Assembly: GCA_015680685.1 (NCBI GenBank)
Contig: MNCI01004262.1
Span: forward strand, 274,912-338,911
Reading direction: 5' to 3'
Length of the DNA: 64,000 bases
From: Gnetum montanum
Lineage: Eukaryota; Streptophyta; Gnetopsida; Gnetales; Gnetaceae
A program made the translations under genes and the position numbers. The notes beneath the pieces were generated by a model, which had not been told where the DNA came from, did no database searches, and saw only the letters and a list, made by a program, of their open reading frames with translations. Every line of letters begins with the position of its first letter. The stretch's first letter is position 1. Below, piece after piece: positions 1 to 12,429 of this stretch.

Positions 1-1080
1 TCTAGAGAGGATATAGATCCTCTAATTAATGTGCAATACCAATGAAGTGCTTTCCTAGTTCAAGAACTAGGGAAAATCCTCATGATGGTATGAGGCCATG
101 GCTATAAGAGCAAACATTTATATTAAAAGATGATAAGGTGAGCATTAGGGTCACCTTCTCCATTATATTTGCTAAATTTTGGAATGGGGACACCAGAAGA
201 AAGTGTCATGAGTGGAACTATAGGACTTATGGGATAATCCTAGTAGAAGTCCATAATCTTCACAGTTTGTGTAGTAGAGACTTTAAGCCTCTTCAATTCT
301 TCTGTTAGGTCTTGGATCATTTAGAAGGCTTGATCTAAGCCTTTTGGTGGTCTCATAGTTTACAAGGTCTGTACATAAGGTTGTGGCATTTGTTGTGAGG
401 TTTGTGGCCCCATTATGATTTGCATGATAGAAGGAAAAGGTTGCACTATGGTTGTGGCTTGCAAGCCAAACAAAGAAAAAGATGTTTATGTTGGTACTTA
501 AGGCACAAACAGGACAAATGTGGTGTGTGACCCTTGTGTTATTGGGGGTCTCATGGATGATCCCATGTGAGTAGTCAAAGGATTTGTGATGGTAAAAGCC
601 ATAATTGATGAATTTGTATATCGTGGCTTTGTTGCAACTGGCATTGATATGTTATAGTTTGTTGTTTGTGGCATTGAGTGAGTGTGATGTGTAGCTACAA
701 CTAGCATGGGATCTACTATAGCAAGGTGTAGAGGACTAGAAGATGGTGGCATCATGCCCATGGAGAAAAAAATAGCATTAGGAGAAGGCTCTATGAAATT
801 GGGGGATGTTTGTTCAAATAACCCTCCAAGGATGTTTTAAGGCTTAGATTCTACCCTAAATTCATCCTTCTCTTTCTGTTGTTTCCCAAAGCTAGGCTGG
901 TCATCTTCCTCCTCTATGGTAATCAATTGGGCTAGGATGCTAGAATAAACATCGTTAATAGGAATTTCTTCATATGAGGAAGGGAAGTACTCTTTCCCAT
1001 CCCTGTGTATGAGCTCAAATTCCCTCTTGGCTTTGGCTTTAGCTTGGGAAATTAGCATGCCTACCTATATTTTAACACAA
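1..1080 (-). pseudogene. Tat-type gag, N-terminal part (copy A)
   Basis: Two open stretches on the minus strand (1058-837 and 761-498) and a broken continuation to position 1 read as the start of a Tat/Ogre-type gag. The first carries ELIHRDGKEYFPSSYEE and ends in a charged segment. The second is a Pro/Ser/Thr-rich linker. Below 480 the frame gives a coiled segment (LTEELKRLKV), then MDFY-D-PISP and a KYNGEGDPNAHL motif that opens the capsid in copies B, C and D. The capsid body lies outside the window. Homology to the gag starts at 42970 (C), 22420 (B) and 46617 (D) makes the family call firm. In-frame stops show it is dead. Confidence 0.82.
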
Positions 1081-3430
1081 ATGAAGTTATAGTGATCTTC
1101 GTTAATGGCTGCAAAATCAAGACTTTCCCCTCTAACTCTAAAAGATCACCTACACTTAATGATTGTAGGGTCTTTGGGATCATACACCCTCATGACTTTT
1201 TTGTTATGATTTTTGCCAGTGAAGGTGGTGCATTTTCAGAAAGACATGGCTATAATGCTAAGAATTGCGAAAAAAAAATAGGCTATGAATGTTAAAATAA
1301 GAGTAAATTGTAGTGAATGAAATTTAAAAACTCTTAGATAAAATGAAAATGGTAAACAGTGATATACTTACTATAATTAGTAAGTGGAGGATAAGGGAGG
1401 TTTACCCCTTTACCAAAAATAGAATATTGACAACATTGACTTTAAACCTCCCCCAAGTTGGCTTCCCAAGTGCCTCTACACTTGGTATGGCAAGGGGAAA
1501 AGAAGAGAGGTGAGATAATGGAAATATCACACCTTCTTATTCCAACATTGGAGAGAGGAGGGAAAGTTTTAAAAACCAAAATGGAAACTTGGCCATTTCC
1601 AAAGATGGTTTTGGCAAGTTTTCAACTTTCACCAAAAAGGAGGGAAAAGTAAGCTTGGTTGGTATCGAAACCAACGTTGGTTTAGTAACAAAGATTATGT
1701 CAACAAAAATTAAATTTTTATCAAGGATTCCACACTAGCTTTGCTCTATGAATTCACAACGAATGTTGTGAAATTCTAGGACCTAAACCACCTACAGCTT
1801 TCACACTAAGGTTTATGCCATAGGGGGGTAAAGGAAACATTGAATTCCTTGGGAGTTTTGGCTAAAACAAATGGCTTTCAACTTGCAACCAAAGTAGATT
1901 TGGTTATAAAATTGGTTTCAAACTTCACCAATGCTAACTTCCCAATTGCTTCCATGCTAGGTCCAATAGAGAAGGGAAAAGAAGGGGGGTGAGATGATGG
2001 GAATCTCACACCTCCTACCTCAACATTGATGGGAGGAAAGGTTGAAAACCATGAAAGTTAGTATTTTTTCACCAAAATTGGTTTTAGGCAGCTGCTAATT
2101 CTCTCAACTTGGAAAAATGAAGGAGAAAGTAAACTCATGGATGAGTTGAACCATTCACTTTTAGAAGCCAGAAAATAAACTTTTGGCAACAAAAATAATG
2201 GGGGAAAGAGATTAATTCTAGCTTTGGAACTTAAAATTCACTACAATTGCTATGAAAAGCCAAAGCCCAACCACTTGCAACTTCCATGCTATAGTTTTTC
2301 TCATAGGGGAGAAAAACCAACATTGATATTTCAAGAGTTTTAGTTGCAAAAAATGAAGGAAAATTTTGCAAATGGTTACGAAAATAATAGATCTAGCTAT
2401 AGAATTTAGGTGAAGGCCCTTCTTCTAATGCCAAGAAAAACTATTATGATCGAAAATCTTGATTGCTAAAACAAAAACCCAAGGATCCTCAATGCAAGAA
2501 ATTCCTCAACCTTAAATCCCCAAGGCCTCCATGAAAAAAATGGGATTTGGGGCAACATATCAAGTAGGGACTTAGGAGATGTAAAACATGAAAATATAAA
2601 TAGATCTGAATAATGAAAAAATGATATATTTAATTTTATTAAACACAAAAATCAAAATTTAAAACTTTATTGAGAAAAGAATAAAGAATAAATTAGAAAA
2701 ATGTGTACAAATGGTGCCTGGATGAGCAAAAAAAAGGGGTGTTCACTTGTGTAAGAGTTCAAAGCCCATTGAGGCTGAGATGATTTGCTCAACAATCTAG
2801 GTGCTAATCCACTCTTGATGTTATCAAACCTTCCTTTGCTGCTGCAACCTTGAAATTTGCCAATTGGGTCATTACTAGGAGGTGTGAAAAAGGCAAAATA
2901 TTTGGATACCAAATTACCCCACACTAGTTTTGAAATCCTAGAAGTGTAGTGTTAAAACCAAAATTCCACCAAGTCTCAAGGCCTCACTACTTCCACCATG
3001 GGGTTCAAGAGAATGCAAGTATGGGAACTTACAAGAGCTCTTAAGTGCCTAAAAATGCCTTAAATGTGGAATTGTGTGTATACAAATTGCTTGTAAGTGT
3101 TGAATCTTGTCAAAAATTGCTAAAACTTGTCAAAAAATGTCGAGCCTCTCAATGGTGTTGGAGGCTAGCTTTTATAGGGTCTTTGAGCCATGAATGGGGT
3201 TGAAAATTGGCTATGATTATGCTACAAATTGGCTACAAATTTGATGTAATTTTGCTACAAATTGGTTGCCAAATTTAAGTAAACATAGTAACTAAAAATT
3301 TAAGTAAACATAGTAATTAAAAATTGGCTACATAGTAAGTGTTTCCCCCCATGGCAATTTTGTTTACTAAAAATAGTAACTAGGGCACCCCTTCTACATT
3401 GAAGAGGAACTTTCCACGCTGAGATCTCCA
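1081..3430 (-). repeat. LTR and 5' leader of Tat copy A
   Basis: This stretch lies directly upstream of the copy A gag on the minus strand and matches 42971-44400 upstream of the copy C gag, for example the shared AGGCCCTTCTTCTA block near 2415 and 43640. A TATA-like GCTTTTATAGGG at 3168-3179 reads CCCTATAAAAGC on the element's sense strand and is a plausible LTR promoter. The LTR ends could not be fixed because no second LTR of this copy is in the window. No gene is seen here. It might also be the 3' LTR of copy C, shared by two elements in tandem. Confidence 0.6.
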
Positions 3431-3436
3431 CCAAGC

Positions 3437-3730
3437 TTGTTGAAGAGGCTAGCCAATGTTGAAGTGCATAAATTGATGAATTTTTATTTTGGTGGCTTCC
3501 ACACCAGGGGGAAAACTTCCCAAGCTAGGTGGAAAGTTTCCATGTTGGGGGGGGGGGGGGGGGGGGGGGACTTTCCAAGCTGTGGAGAAACTTTCCATCT
3601 TGGAGGAAAACTTTCCAACCTCAAGGGAAAGTTTCCAATGCTGGAGAAAGCTTTCACATTGGGGGAAAATTTTCTAGGCTTAGGGGAAAAGTTTACAAGC
3701 TAGGGGAAAGTTTCCAAGTCATGCATTTGG
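3437..3730. repeat. GGAAAGTTTCC minisatellite
   Basis: About ten degenerate units of 20-24 bp repeat the self-complementary core GGAAA(G/C)TTTCC followed by an AAGCT-like spacer. The array is interrupted by a long G run. Three overlapping glycine-rich reading frames here are products of this repeat, not genes. Confidence 0.85.
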
Positions 3731-3857
3731 TCTCCAAATTGGAGGGGGGGGGGGGGGTTTTCAAACCTCCCATCCTTGGATGCCAGGGGTAGGTGAGATC
3801 TACTTGTCTGTAGGCATTTTTGACAACTCCCAACACCCCCCCCCCCCCCCCCCCCCC
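3547..3857. repeat. Homopolymer G and C tracts
   Basis: A run of 23 G (3547-3569), a run of 14 G (3744-3757) and a run of 22 C (3836-3857) lie within 310 bp. The G and C runs can pair as a long stem and the G runs can form quadruplexes. Homopolymer length is often wrong in assemblies, so the exact counts are uncertain. Confidence 0.9.
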
Positions 3858-3873
3858 TCACACCCCAAACAAA

Positions 3874-3936
3874 ATATAGACACTAGGTGACTCAAATATA
3901 GACACTAGGTGACTCAAATATAGACACTAGGTGACT
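3874..3936. repeat. 22-bp tandem repeat, three copies
   Basis: Three nearly perfect head-to-tail copies of ATATAGACACTAGGTGACTC plus two bases follow directly after the poly-C tract. No coding role is seen. The next 200 bp (3940-4140) contain a short open frame of unknown origin. Confidence 0.92.
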
Positions 3937-4139
3937 TTTTCACATGGGAAATAAGGCTTTGACCACTTATGAGGCATTTTTCAACCTCAAAAGTATAAAC
4001 TATGTGAAACTTCCTAGTTTGGATTACAATTTTCACATTTACAATGAAGTTTTACCTCGAGTTTCATGCAATGAAAGCCACATGATGAAGATTGGTTATA
4101 ACATGAAAAACTTTTGTGGTGTTTCAACTAGTGCTAGAT

Positions 4140-5600
4140 TATACTTCTCCACTTTGGTGTATTGGGTCTCATGGGTAACTAATGCATGGCTTAACTAGTA
4201 TACAAGCAACTCTACTCCATTATCTCATTTTTGACAGAGTAGAGAGGTAATAGACATGTCAGAGATGGCAAGGTAGATGTAGAATAGTTTATCCTCTTAC
4301 GAAGGATAGACTGTCGGTAGTTGTGCCAACTCTTGCTTAAGGTTTTCAAAGGCTTTGTAGCATTAAGCCATCCACTCATAGTGAACCCTTTCTTAAGCAA
4401 TTGTTACATGGGTTATAACTCCTCTATAAGCCTAGTGATAAACCTATAGATAAATTATAGTTTACCTTGTAATCTCCAAAGCCCCTTGGGATTAGTAGGT
4501 GCTACCAAGTTGGATATGGCCTTAACCTTATCAGGATTGACACATATTCCCACTTTAGATACTACAAAGCTAAGAATCTCACTAGTTTTAACATCAAAGA
4601 CATACTTTTGGGGATTATGCCTAAGCTCATATTTGACACATCATTTAACACAACATCAAAGTCATGTGTATGATCATTGACCACTTTGAACTTAACAACT
4701 ATATCATCTACATAATTGTTGAGCAAACCTAACATATAATTGTAAAAGATGTACGTCAAAGCTCTTTAATAGGTTCCTCTTGTGTTCTTAATGCCAAAAG
4801 ACATCATAGTATAAAAAAAGATACCCTAAGGGGTACTGAGTTGATGTTCTAGGTTAATCCTAATCTAGTTTTATTCTGAGAATCCATCCATGAAGGATAA
4901 TAAGGCATGCCTAGCTATAGTATCGATAAGTTCATCAATACTAGATAAAGTGAAATAATCTTTGATGGTTTCCTTATTTTGGTTTCAAAAATCTATGCAA
5001 ATATGTATACTTCATTTTTCTTAGGGACTACCACTATGTTGGATACCCATTCTACATAATCAATAGCTCTAATGAAACTAGATTGGTATAGTTTTGTGAT
5101 TTTATTACGAAGTACTAGGGCTAAGTCTGGCCTAATCTTGTGAATTTTTTGCTTAACTAGTCTAGTACTAGAATCAAGTATGATATTATGTTGGACTAAA
5201 TGTGGGCCTAGACCTAGCATATCTTCATATGATTAAGAAAATGCCTTAATATTATCTTGTAAGACCTTGGTAATGTCTTGAGCTTGTTGAGATGTCAATG
5301 AGGAATTTATTTTTAGTGTTTTCTCCTTACCACTATGTGTCATGACAAGAACCTCAATAGAAAATCTTCGATAATGTCACCAGCTTTAAGGTCAAGGGTT
5401 TTAACTAGGTTTTAGGGCCATTCCAGAGATTTCTTTACAGAAGCTATGTAGTCTAGGAGACTCTCAAGCTCAAGATCTAAGTAGTTAGGATCAATACACT
5501 ATTCAACATCATCATGGACCCCACTTAGGCTCAATGGCAAGGTGATTTGCTTCTAGGTGTCCATACTCCAATCCTACATATCAGCCATAAGCACATTAAG
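4140..5600 (-). pseudogene. Tat reverse transcriptase fragment (probably copy C)
   Basis: The minus strand encodes a broken RT homologous to 16288-14850 of copy B. Readable blocks in order are the N-terminal GLGPHLVQHNIILD segment (about 5215), WVSNIVVVPKK (about 5040), the catalytic NNYVDDIVVKFK box (about 4715) and a connection to RNase H with LKKGFTMSGWL (about 4395). The YVDD box is intact but stops and frameshifts separate the blocks. RNase H, aRNH and integrase are absent downstream. Strand and domain phase suit the missing pol of copy C, separated from its gag-pro by the nested element E. Confidence 0.75.
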
Positions 5601-7368
5601 TGGCACCTAGGTAAAAATGAGTAAATAATGCTAAAGTAATGTAAAATACCTCAGTAAATATATAAATGCATGTTGTTGCGATGTCAAACAAAATGTAAAT
5701 AAGGTCAACCAAGGCTATGGGATGTAAGTGGGAATAAATAAGATGGAATAAAGGCAAACAAGGTTAAATCAAGTAGAAACACTATAAAAATATGGAAAAT
5801 AAAGTTACACTTTTGGAAATATAAGGCCTTCGCAAGCCAGGTTGCTAGTTTAATGCCTTGGCAAGCCATGGTTACATGGTGTCAAATGATGATCAAAGAT
5901 GGTCAAACCCCCATTACTTAACACCAATCAAAGGCTAAACAAGGGTCAACAGAGATCATAATTGGGAAAAAAGATAAATGTGATGAAATTGAAGTGATGT
6001 AAAGGCTAGACAAGATCAACTAATGGTAATGAAGGTCAACAATGCACAACAAGGTCAAAATAAGTCAACACACCATAAAATAAGGTCAAATTCATCAAAT
6101 TGGAATAAATGTAACAAAACTTTGTTATTACTAGTCAAATATGATTAAATTTTCCAATTTTAGGCCTTAGTGAGCCATGGTATGAGGCTACAAGGTTGCT
6201 AGGGAAGTGCAAGCACATAAGTGGATCATTGTGAGGGTGTTTTGAGGCAAAATTAACACTTTTTCTTATGACTACATTGGGCTCTACTAGTGACTACACT
6301 GGCCCAGCATAATCATGCATTCCCCAGCATAGTCAACACTCATGGATTATTTCCCAAGGTCCATATGGCCACTTTTGAGTTCTTGATGATCTAGACAGCA
6401 AGTGTAGGGGATGGGTATTAAGGATTCATAAGTTTTGGTCCCATTTTCTGGCTTCTAGAAGTTAAAAATCATATTTCCATTGGTGACTATGTTGGGCCAG
6501 CGTAATCATGGAAAGCCCCAGCATAATCACATGAAATAATTGCATTACTAGGATTCTAGGGTTTGTCTTAGGGCTCTACCAACTTTTTAGGGCATTGCAA
6601 GGTCATCGGATGACTAAATTAACTGCTCAAAGGTTGAATTTGGGAAACATAAGTGGATTTTATGGAATTTCCCATTTTCTTATGTTGGGCCAATGTATTC
6701 ATGCATGTTACCAATGTATTTGAGAGGAATCTAGTGTTTTTAGGGTGGAAACAAGATGAAATTGCAATTGTATGAAGTGAAACAAGGTTTTGGGCTTCCT
6801 TAGTTAGTTTTGGGTCATTCTAAGTGCTACACTACTAGTTGATATTGCCACAAAATGGGTTTCCACTATGACTACACTAGGCCAGCATAGTCATAGGCTT
6901 TCCAGCCATAATCATGCATGGAATATGATTTTTTTTGTTGAGTTTCCTCACCCAATCAACCATACTAATGAACTTCTGGGGTCACTGGTGATACCCACTA
7001 GTGTTTTAGTGTCAAAAGTATTAATTCTGGTGGTTGTTTGGATCTTGGAATGGCCAAATACCTGTTGAATATGATGGCCCAATGTAGGCATGAAATTCCC
7101 AATGTAGTTGAGAGGTTTATCATGAAAAATGATGGATTTTGGCTTATTTCCTAAGGTTTTATGGTCTCAAGGTGCTCTAGTAGGGTTCTAGGTCTTTCCA
7201 AGTGTCTATTTGAGCTATTTCTAGCCTATTTTGGTCTTTTCCATGTGGACTACGTTGGGCTCTACTTATGGCTATGCTGGCCTAGCATAGTCATGCAAAT
7301 TCCAATGTAGTTGAGGATTAGGAAATGAAAAATACTAGGTTTTATGGCCAAAACAAGATTTCATATTT
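5601..7368. other. Non-coding spacer with CATAGTC palindromes
   Basis: No gene is visible. At 5820-6200 there are GCTAGTTTAATGCC-like units of the type that flanks the pro-RT cassette in the other copies. From 6260 to 7300 the sequence repeats GACTAC(A/G)(C/T)TGGGCCAGCATAGTCAT-like phrases, including a 7-bp perfect stem CTATGCT/AGCATAG at 7272-7290. By position, just upstream of an RT start on the minus strand, it should correspond to the promoter side of the antisense cassette of copy C. I found no convincing TATA box or exon here. Confidence 0.5.
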
Positions 7369-7934
7369 CTAATAAACCTTGTAGCACTTTGACTAGATTA
7401 AATATTTTCTCATGCATTTAATGTTTTAGGAATTTTTATTTAATTTTTTTAAGTAATTAAGCTAAATTAAGCTAGATTAAATAGTGATTAATTAAGCACA
7501 TAAATATGACCACTTTGAGCATGTGCATGATGCTTCGTAATCCTAGTAATGCTTAACATTTGGTAACCTAGTAGTATTATATATGTTCAAGATGTGTACA
7601 AAAAGTGGGACCATATGCTTATGTTAGGATTAGTTAGATATTGGTTGGTTAGATTAAAGTAGCAATTAAATTACTTCATTCCTTTTATCCTTTATTTTAA
7701 GCACTCAGAACATAAAACATAAAAAATAATAAATGTCATATGCCTCAATTACACTTAATCATACCTTTGCATATCACAAGTGTAATTGGGAAGACAAGGA
7801 ATGAATATTAGGGATAGTTCCACTTCCTAGAGGCTAGTGTACCAGAAGATAAAGGATCATCAAAATTCAACTGGATCACACATGAATTCATAGTGATTCA
7901 TATGGTTAGAAGTAGGGATACTCATTCCTCATCA
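7369..7934 (+). repeat. 5' LTR of element E, truncated
   Basis: Colinear with 33020-33588 of the 3' LTR: both begin AATAAACCTTG, run through TTTTCTCATGCATTTAATG and end in TCATCA. The U3 and most of R (about 285 bp in the 3' LTR) are missing and replaced by unrelated sequence, so the left end of E is broken. A sequence loosely resembling an initiator-Met primer-binding site (TATCA core) follows at about 7943, but this is weak. Confidence 0.8.
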
Positions 7935-9497
7935 TCAATTTTATTATCAAGGACTCTTTTTATTTGAAATGTGCACTATCTAGGTATAGGGAAAATCATT
8001 AATATCATTGGACAAATCCTAAGGTCAAAATCATTCTGAAAATAACTATAATAATTTAAGCACACTAATATCTTATTCTAATTGCAAAATTACTTCTTCT
8101 CACAAGTGTGATGATACTAAATCACCAATGCCTCAAGAATGTTGGATGGTATATACTCATCCAAATGAGTATGTACCTGATTTCAACTTCATCCTACATT
8201 AGGATGAACAACCATGATGGTGAGATATGGAGGGCAACATTATATTACCTTCAAATCAATATATTCCTGGGATGTTGCTCCAAAATCATAGGAGGTTGGA
8301 CATCTAGGATCTTTATGAAACTAAAACACAACACAAGAGAGATGGACACCAGGCAAAGCACCATGAAGCTATGAAGGGAAAATGATTCACCAATCCCTTT
8401 TTCATGCTTAATGAAAATGATAATGAGGATCATCCCTCTAGGGATTCTCAACATGAAGATTCTCCATCCCTTGACATTAGTGATGGAGCCTTAAACCTAA
8501 ATCTACAATCCACTATCAACAATCCAAGTTCACACAAAAGTGGGAGTCAAGATAAGGGCTTGGGCAAGCATCAAGATGACAAGAAAGCTAATGAACATGA
8601 CTGTGATAGGTGTAGAAGAGGTGGTAGTCACCATGATGATGGTAGTCCTCCTCCCTCTTCATCCTTTTCATTTGCATATTCCTCTTCCTCTTCTAGTTCT
8701 AATAGACACCATAGAAAGAAAAACTATGATGAAGGTGAACAGTGAGATAATAATGATCATCACACCTACTATGAATGAAGGGGTAGTAGAGGATATCATA
8801 GGTGTCATTGAAATAATGATAATGATGAGCCTTTGCTAGAAAATCAAAGCATGTTGAATACTATAAAGGTAGTAAAAATTTCAGCCATGCATGTGAAAGA
8901 TAGTCAAATCAAGTGACTTGACATGAATAATATCCCCATATTTGAGGGGGAATATAACTATAATTTGCAAACACATCTTCAAGACTTTTATGATGTTTTT
9001 CCATATAAAATATTGAAAATGATTGACAAAAATTACAGTTATTTTCCAGGATACTCATTAAGGAAGAAGAAAGTTGGTATCAGTCCTTAGAGCCAAAATC
9101 CATCTACAAGTGGATTATAATGCTAAAGCTATTCAATGATAAATATCATATGTACTCCTAAGTGTCTAATCTGAGAAGGTAGATCCAAGGATGGAAGTAA
9201 GAAATACATGAACCCTTGGATACCACCATGGGCAAATCCTATTCTCTCATACATCGATGCCTTAGCCATGATTATTCTTAGTGGGAACAACCTTGCCACA
9301 TCATAGATGGACTCAAATCTGGAATGAGAAGAACTCTTTGAATCTATTTCCAAGAAAGACTATCAAAACTTAGAGTCCATCAGATCCAAAGGTTAATAGA
9401 GTAGATAGCAAAAGAAGAAGCTATGATGTCTGAAAATGTCAGTGGCTAGAACATCAAGAGGTTCGCAGGTGTACAGGCTAACCCTGAATCGATGCAA
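7935..9497 (+). pseudogene. Element E leader and gag, first part
   Basis: From about 8100 the plus strand has broken gag-like coding sequence. A basic/serine-rich stretch (SPPPSSSFSFAYSSSSSSS, about 8643-8700) is followed after 8880 by a degenerate frame with MHVKDSQIK, NNIPIFEG, WYQSLEPKSIYKW and LKLFNDKYH, which fits a gypsy capsid (WYQSL...W..L...F...Y pattern). A later part holds KEEAMMSENVSG. The frame is lost at 9497, where the LTR of copy B starts, and probably resumes at 24399. Function in life: capsid of the retrotransposon particle. Confidence 0.6.
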
Positions 9498-11162
9498 TGG
9501 TCATGCTAGGGAAATGGAAATGGGGCATCCTAAATCATTTAGTTAATTAGATAGAGACTTACGTGGTGCTAAAATGACCATTTGTAAAAGGAATTTGTGC
9601 TAAAATACTTAGAAAAGAAATAAAATAGAGCTTGAGAATAAAGAAATGCACTACTCCAAAACTAAGGAGTGTAACTTTTTCTTAAACAAGAGTTGAGAAA
9701 GGTACGCGACATCAAGCAAGCACAGTGGCAGCGTAGTAGTGCAATCATACTCTCTAGGACGTTCGGTACGTGAAACTAGTAGCTACAAGGGAGGTTGAAC
9801 CTACTGGGTTAGCTACTACCACTTTCTACAGGTGCAATAGTAGACTGCATTGTAGTAATTGCCAAGTTGTGAAGCTTGGATGCTCATATGCAGGAATGAC
9901 AAGGATGCTCAAGAGGCTTAAATGCTAAATGCTCTTTTGATTTTTCAACCCCTAAAGTGATGGTATTTGGGGTATTTATAAGGCTAGGTTTAGCATAAAA
10001 TGTGGACTAGGCACAACGTAGCCTAGGTGCCACATTTTTAGAGTGTAGATGGGGTTACGCTGACATGTTACACTCTCATGAGTAACAAAGTGTTACACTC
10101 TAAGGAACAACAATAGATTTCCAAAGACTACTGAACTATGACCAAACTACCTGAACTACATGTGCCATAGTCTGAGAGACTACAATGTACCTACAAACAA
10201 TGTCAAAACAATGCAATTTGAAGTCTATGCTCCGGGACTATGTCTTCCCCCTCTTTCAAGTAGGTTCAAGCATAGAGATAATTTTGGAGATCAATGTGGG
10301 ATGCAAAAGAAGTGCAAACTATTGATCTTGGTTGCTGCCAGGATTTGATGCTAAGATGAAGGTCGATGCTAAGTTCTGGAGGCTTTTGGAAGTTATCAAA
10401 GGCTTTTTCTTGGTGTCAAGCTAGCTACACTCTAGAGCATAGCACAACACATAGTGAAATTTTGCAAAATTTTGATTTTCCACACTAGTTATGTTGGCTA
10501 CGTTGTAGAGCATAGTAGAGTGTAGTATGGACACTTAGCTAAATTTTAATAAAATCTGCAGTTTTCCTTCATGGTGTGCTGGCTATGCTTTGGGGTGTAG
10601 CAAGATAGGCAACCTCGGAAGCTAGGAAATGTGCCAAATGTGTCTTCCATATCAAGCCAGCTTGACAGATCCTTATCCAACACTTAGGCAAAACTAGGAA
10701 CTGGAACTGGAGTCACACTCTCTACACTGTGAAGCATAGTAGACTATAGCAATCGAAAAGATAGAAAATTTTTCAAACTATTTTTTCCATGCTTAGCACT
10801 TTTGACGAATACTAGCCTGGTACTTGGGTGAACTGGCAGCTAGGATGTGCATCAAGCTAAGTATGCTCAAGAGCATAGCAAGCATGACAACCTGAGAGAT
10901 AGAAAATTTTCCAAACTATTTCATCCATCCCAAGAAACCCTTACTTCTGGCTTAACACTTTGGCAAACTAGCCATGGAAATGTATGCTATGCTGGCTACG
11001 CTGGGGAGCGTAGCAAGCAAACTGAGAGCATAGCATGATACTTAGAAAATATTCCATGAGGCTACTACTAAAACTTAGAAAAATCTTGCAAAATAGGGCT
11101 CAATGTATGCTACGCTAGCTACACTATAGAGCATAGCATCCACACTCAGAAAAATTTGACCT
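9498..11162 (-). repeat. 3' LTR of Tat copy B
   Basis: Aligns along its length with 22509-24398, the other end of the same element. Both begin TGGTCA on the plus strand and end near TTGACC(A)/TTGCCA, giving inverted termini TGGTCA...TGACCA. The sense-strand TATAAATACC (plus-strand GGTATTTATA, 9971-9980) is conserved at 23090-23099. The region 10400-11140 is full of GCTACGCTGGCTACGCT/AGCGTAGC hairpin words. Over a 160-bp stretch aligned by eye about one position in five differs, so the insertion is old. Confidence 0.85.
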
Positions 11163-12410
11163 ATCGTCAGACTACTTGTGAGATGGTTGATCCAGGGCTG
11201 GACTCACTGTGAAACTACAACTTTGCTACTTTACTTAGGTACTTGGAATGTCTCATTTTTCTTTTGTTTTTTTATTTTATTCTTTTGTTTTTTTTCTCTC
11301 TTTTCTTTTTATTTTAATTTTTGCTCTTTTTCTCTTCTTTTTTTTATGCCTTCTCTTTTTTTCTTTTGCTTTCTTTTTCCTTACCGAGGGAACTGTGTGC
11401 CACTCAAAAAAATTTTCTTAGACGCAACCGCATCGCATCTATAGGACACGTGTTTCCTCCTTGGGATGAGTTGTGTCACATCTGTTTGGGGCTTTGACCA
11501 GCCCACAAATTCTTCCCATGGGACAAGCTGTGTTACATCTATCATTGGTTCAACGATTAACTATAAGAAAGGTTCCATGTGCATTAGGAAAGCTTGTAGG
11601 GAGTGTAAGAGAATGCAAGATCAAGAGGTAGAGGTTAATTGGCTAGAGGCATGATAAGGATGTGCACTCTTAAGTAGCTAGGTAAGCCAAAGCAGAGACA
11701 TTAGAGCAGTGCGGTACCTTGCCATCATGATGACACACACCCCTGAACAATGCCACTAAGGCTTGATCCTACAAATGCAACACAAAGAAAATAAGAGAAA
11801 CAACCACCACATGAGATGAAAGTGAAGTCTTGTTTGCAAGGGCATTGTAAGGGCCAAAAATGCTATGTCAGTTGCAAATGCATGTAACATCCAAATCAAG
11901 AAGGTCAATGCAAGTGTCAATGATAGCAAGCTCCAAAAGCTTCAACAATCGCACTAGAAGAGAGCATCCAAGTGGCTAGAGGTGATGGTGATGCAAGTGC
12001 ACAAGGGTGCTCACCAAAGGCAAAAGCCAGAAAACCCAGAAACATGGTAGGAAGCCATGATACTAGATGCTCTTCCAAGCTCAAGCAATGGTGAGGGCTA
12101 GAGGATGGTAGTGCTATGGCTAGGCCATGGTGCTTTTGGTTCTCTAGCAAGTGATGCTGATAGTGAGAGCTCCAACTAGGATTACTAGCGATGGTGGCAA
12201 TAGCTCTAGAAGGTTAGAAAGATGCCAAAAGGCATCTCTAGGAGATCAGTAAGATGCCAAGGATGATGATGTTGTAGATGTTCTAGAGGGTTTTTCTTGA
12301 TAACATGAACTTCATTCTAGAACTACAACATCCCACCACATCCTACCCAAGAGGGGTGGGCAGGCAACCAAGGATTGGAAGTATTCTTGCTCGCTTGGCT
12401 GTAGAACTAT
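11163..12410 (-). other. 3' untranslated region of copy B
   Basis: No gene. Two blocks match the 3' UTR of copy D. One is a pair of GATGTAACACA...TCCCATGGGAAG-like repeats at 11460-11560 (D: 61840-61960). The other is a long pyrimidine tract on the plus strand at 11250-11390, purine-rich on the element strand, matching the A/G tract at 62060-62115. The hydrophobic Phe/Cys-rich open frame over the pyrimidine tract is a composition artefact. No polypurine tract directly abuts the LTR. The interval 11650-12410 shows nothing recognisable. Confidence 0.7.
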
Positions 12411-12429
12411 GTGTGTTGAACTACAAATG

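Noticed and set aside
3489-3792. Overlapping glycine-rich frames
   Set aside because: Three overlapping frames produced by G tracts and the GGAAAGTTTCC minisatellite.
8540-8839. Met/Ile/Val-rich 99-codon frame
   Set aside because: Alternate frame over the Ser-rich gag segment of element E, caused by GATGATG/CATCATC repeats.
11178-11444. Hydrophobic Phe/Cys-rich open frame resembling a membrane protein
   Set aside because: It is a translation of a long pyrimidine tract in the 3' UTR of copy B; copy D has the same tract as a purine-rich run on its sense strand.
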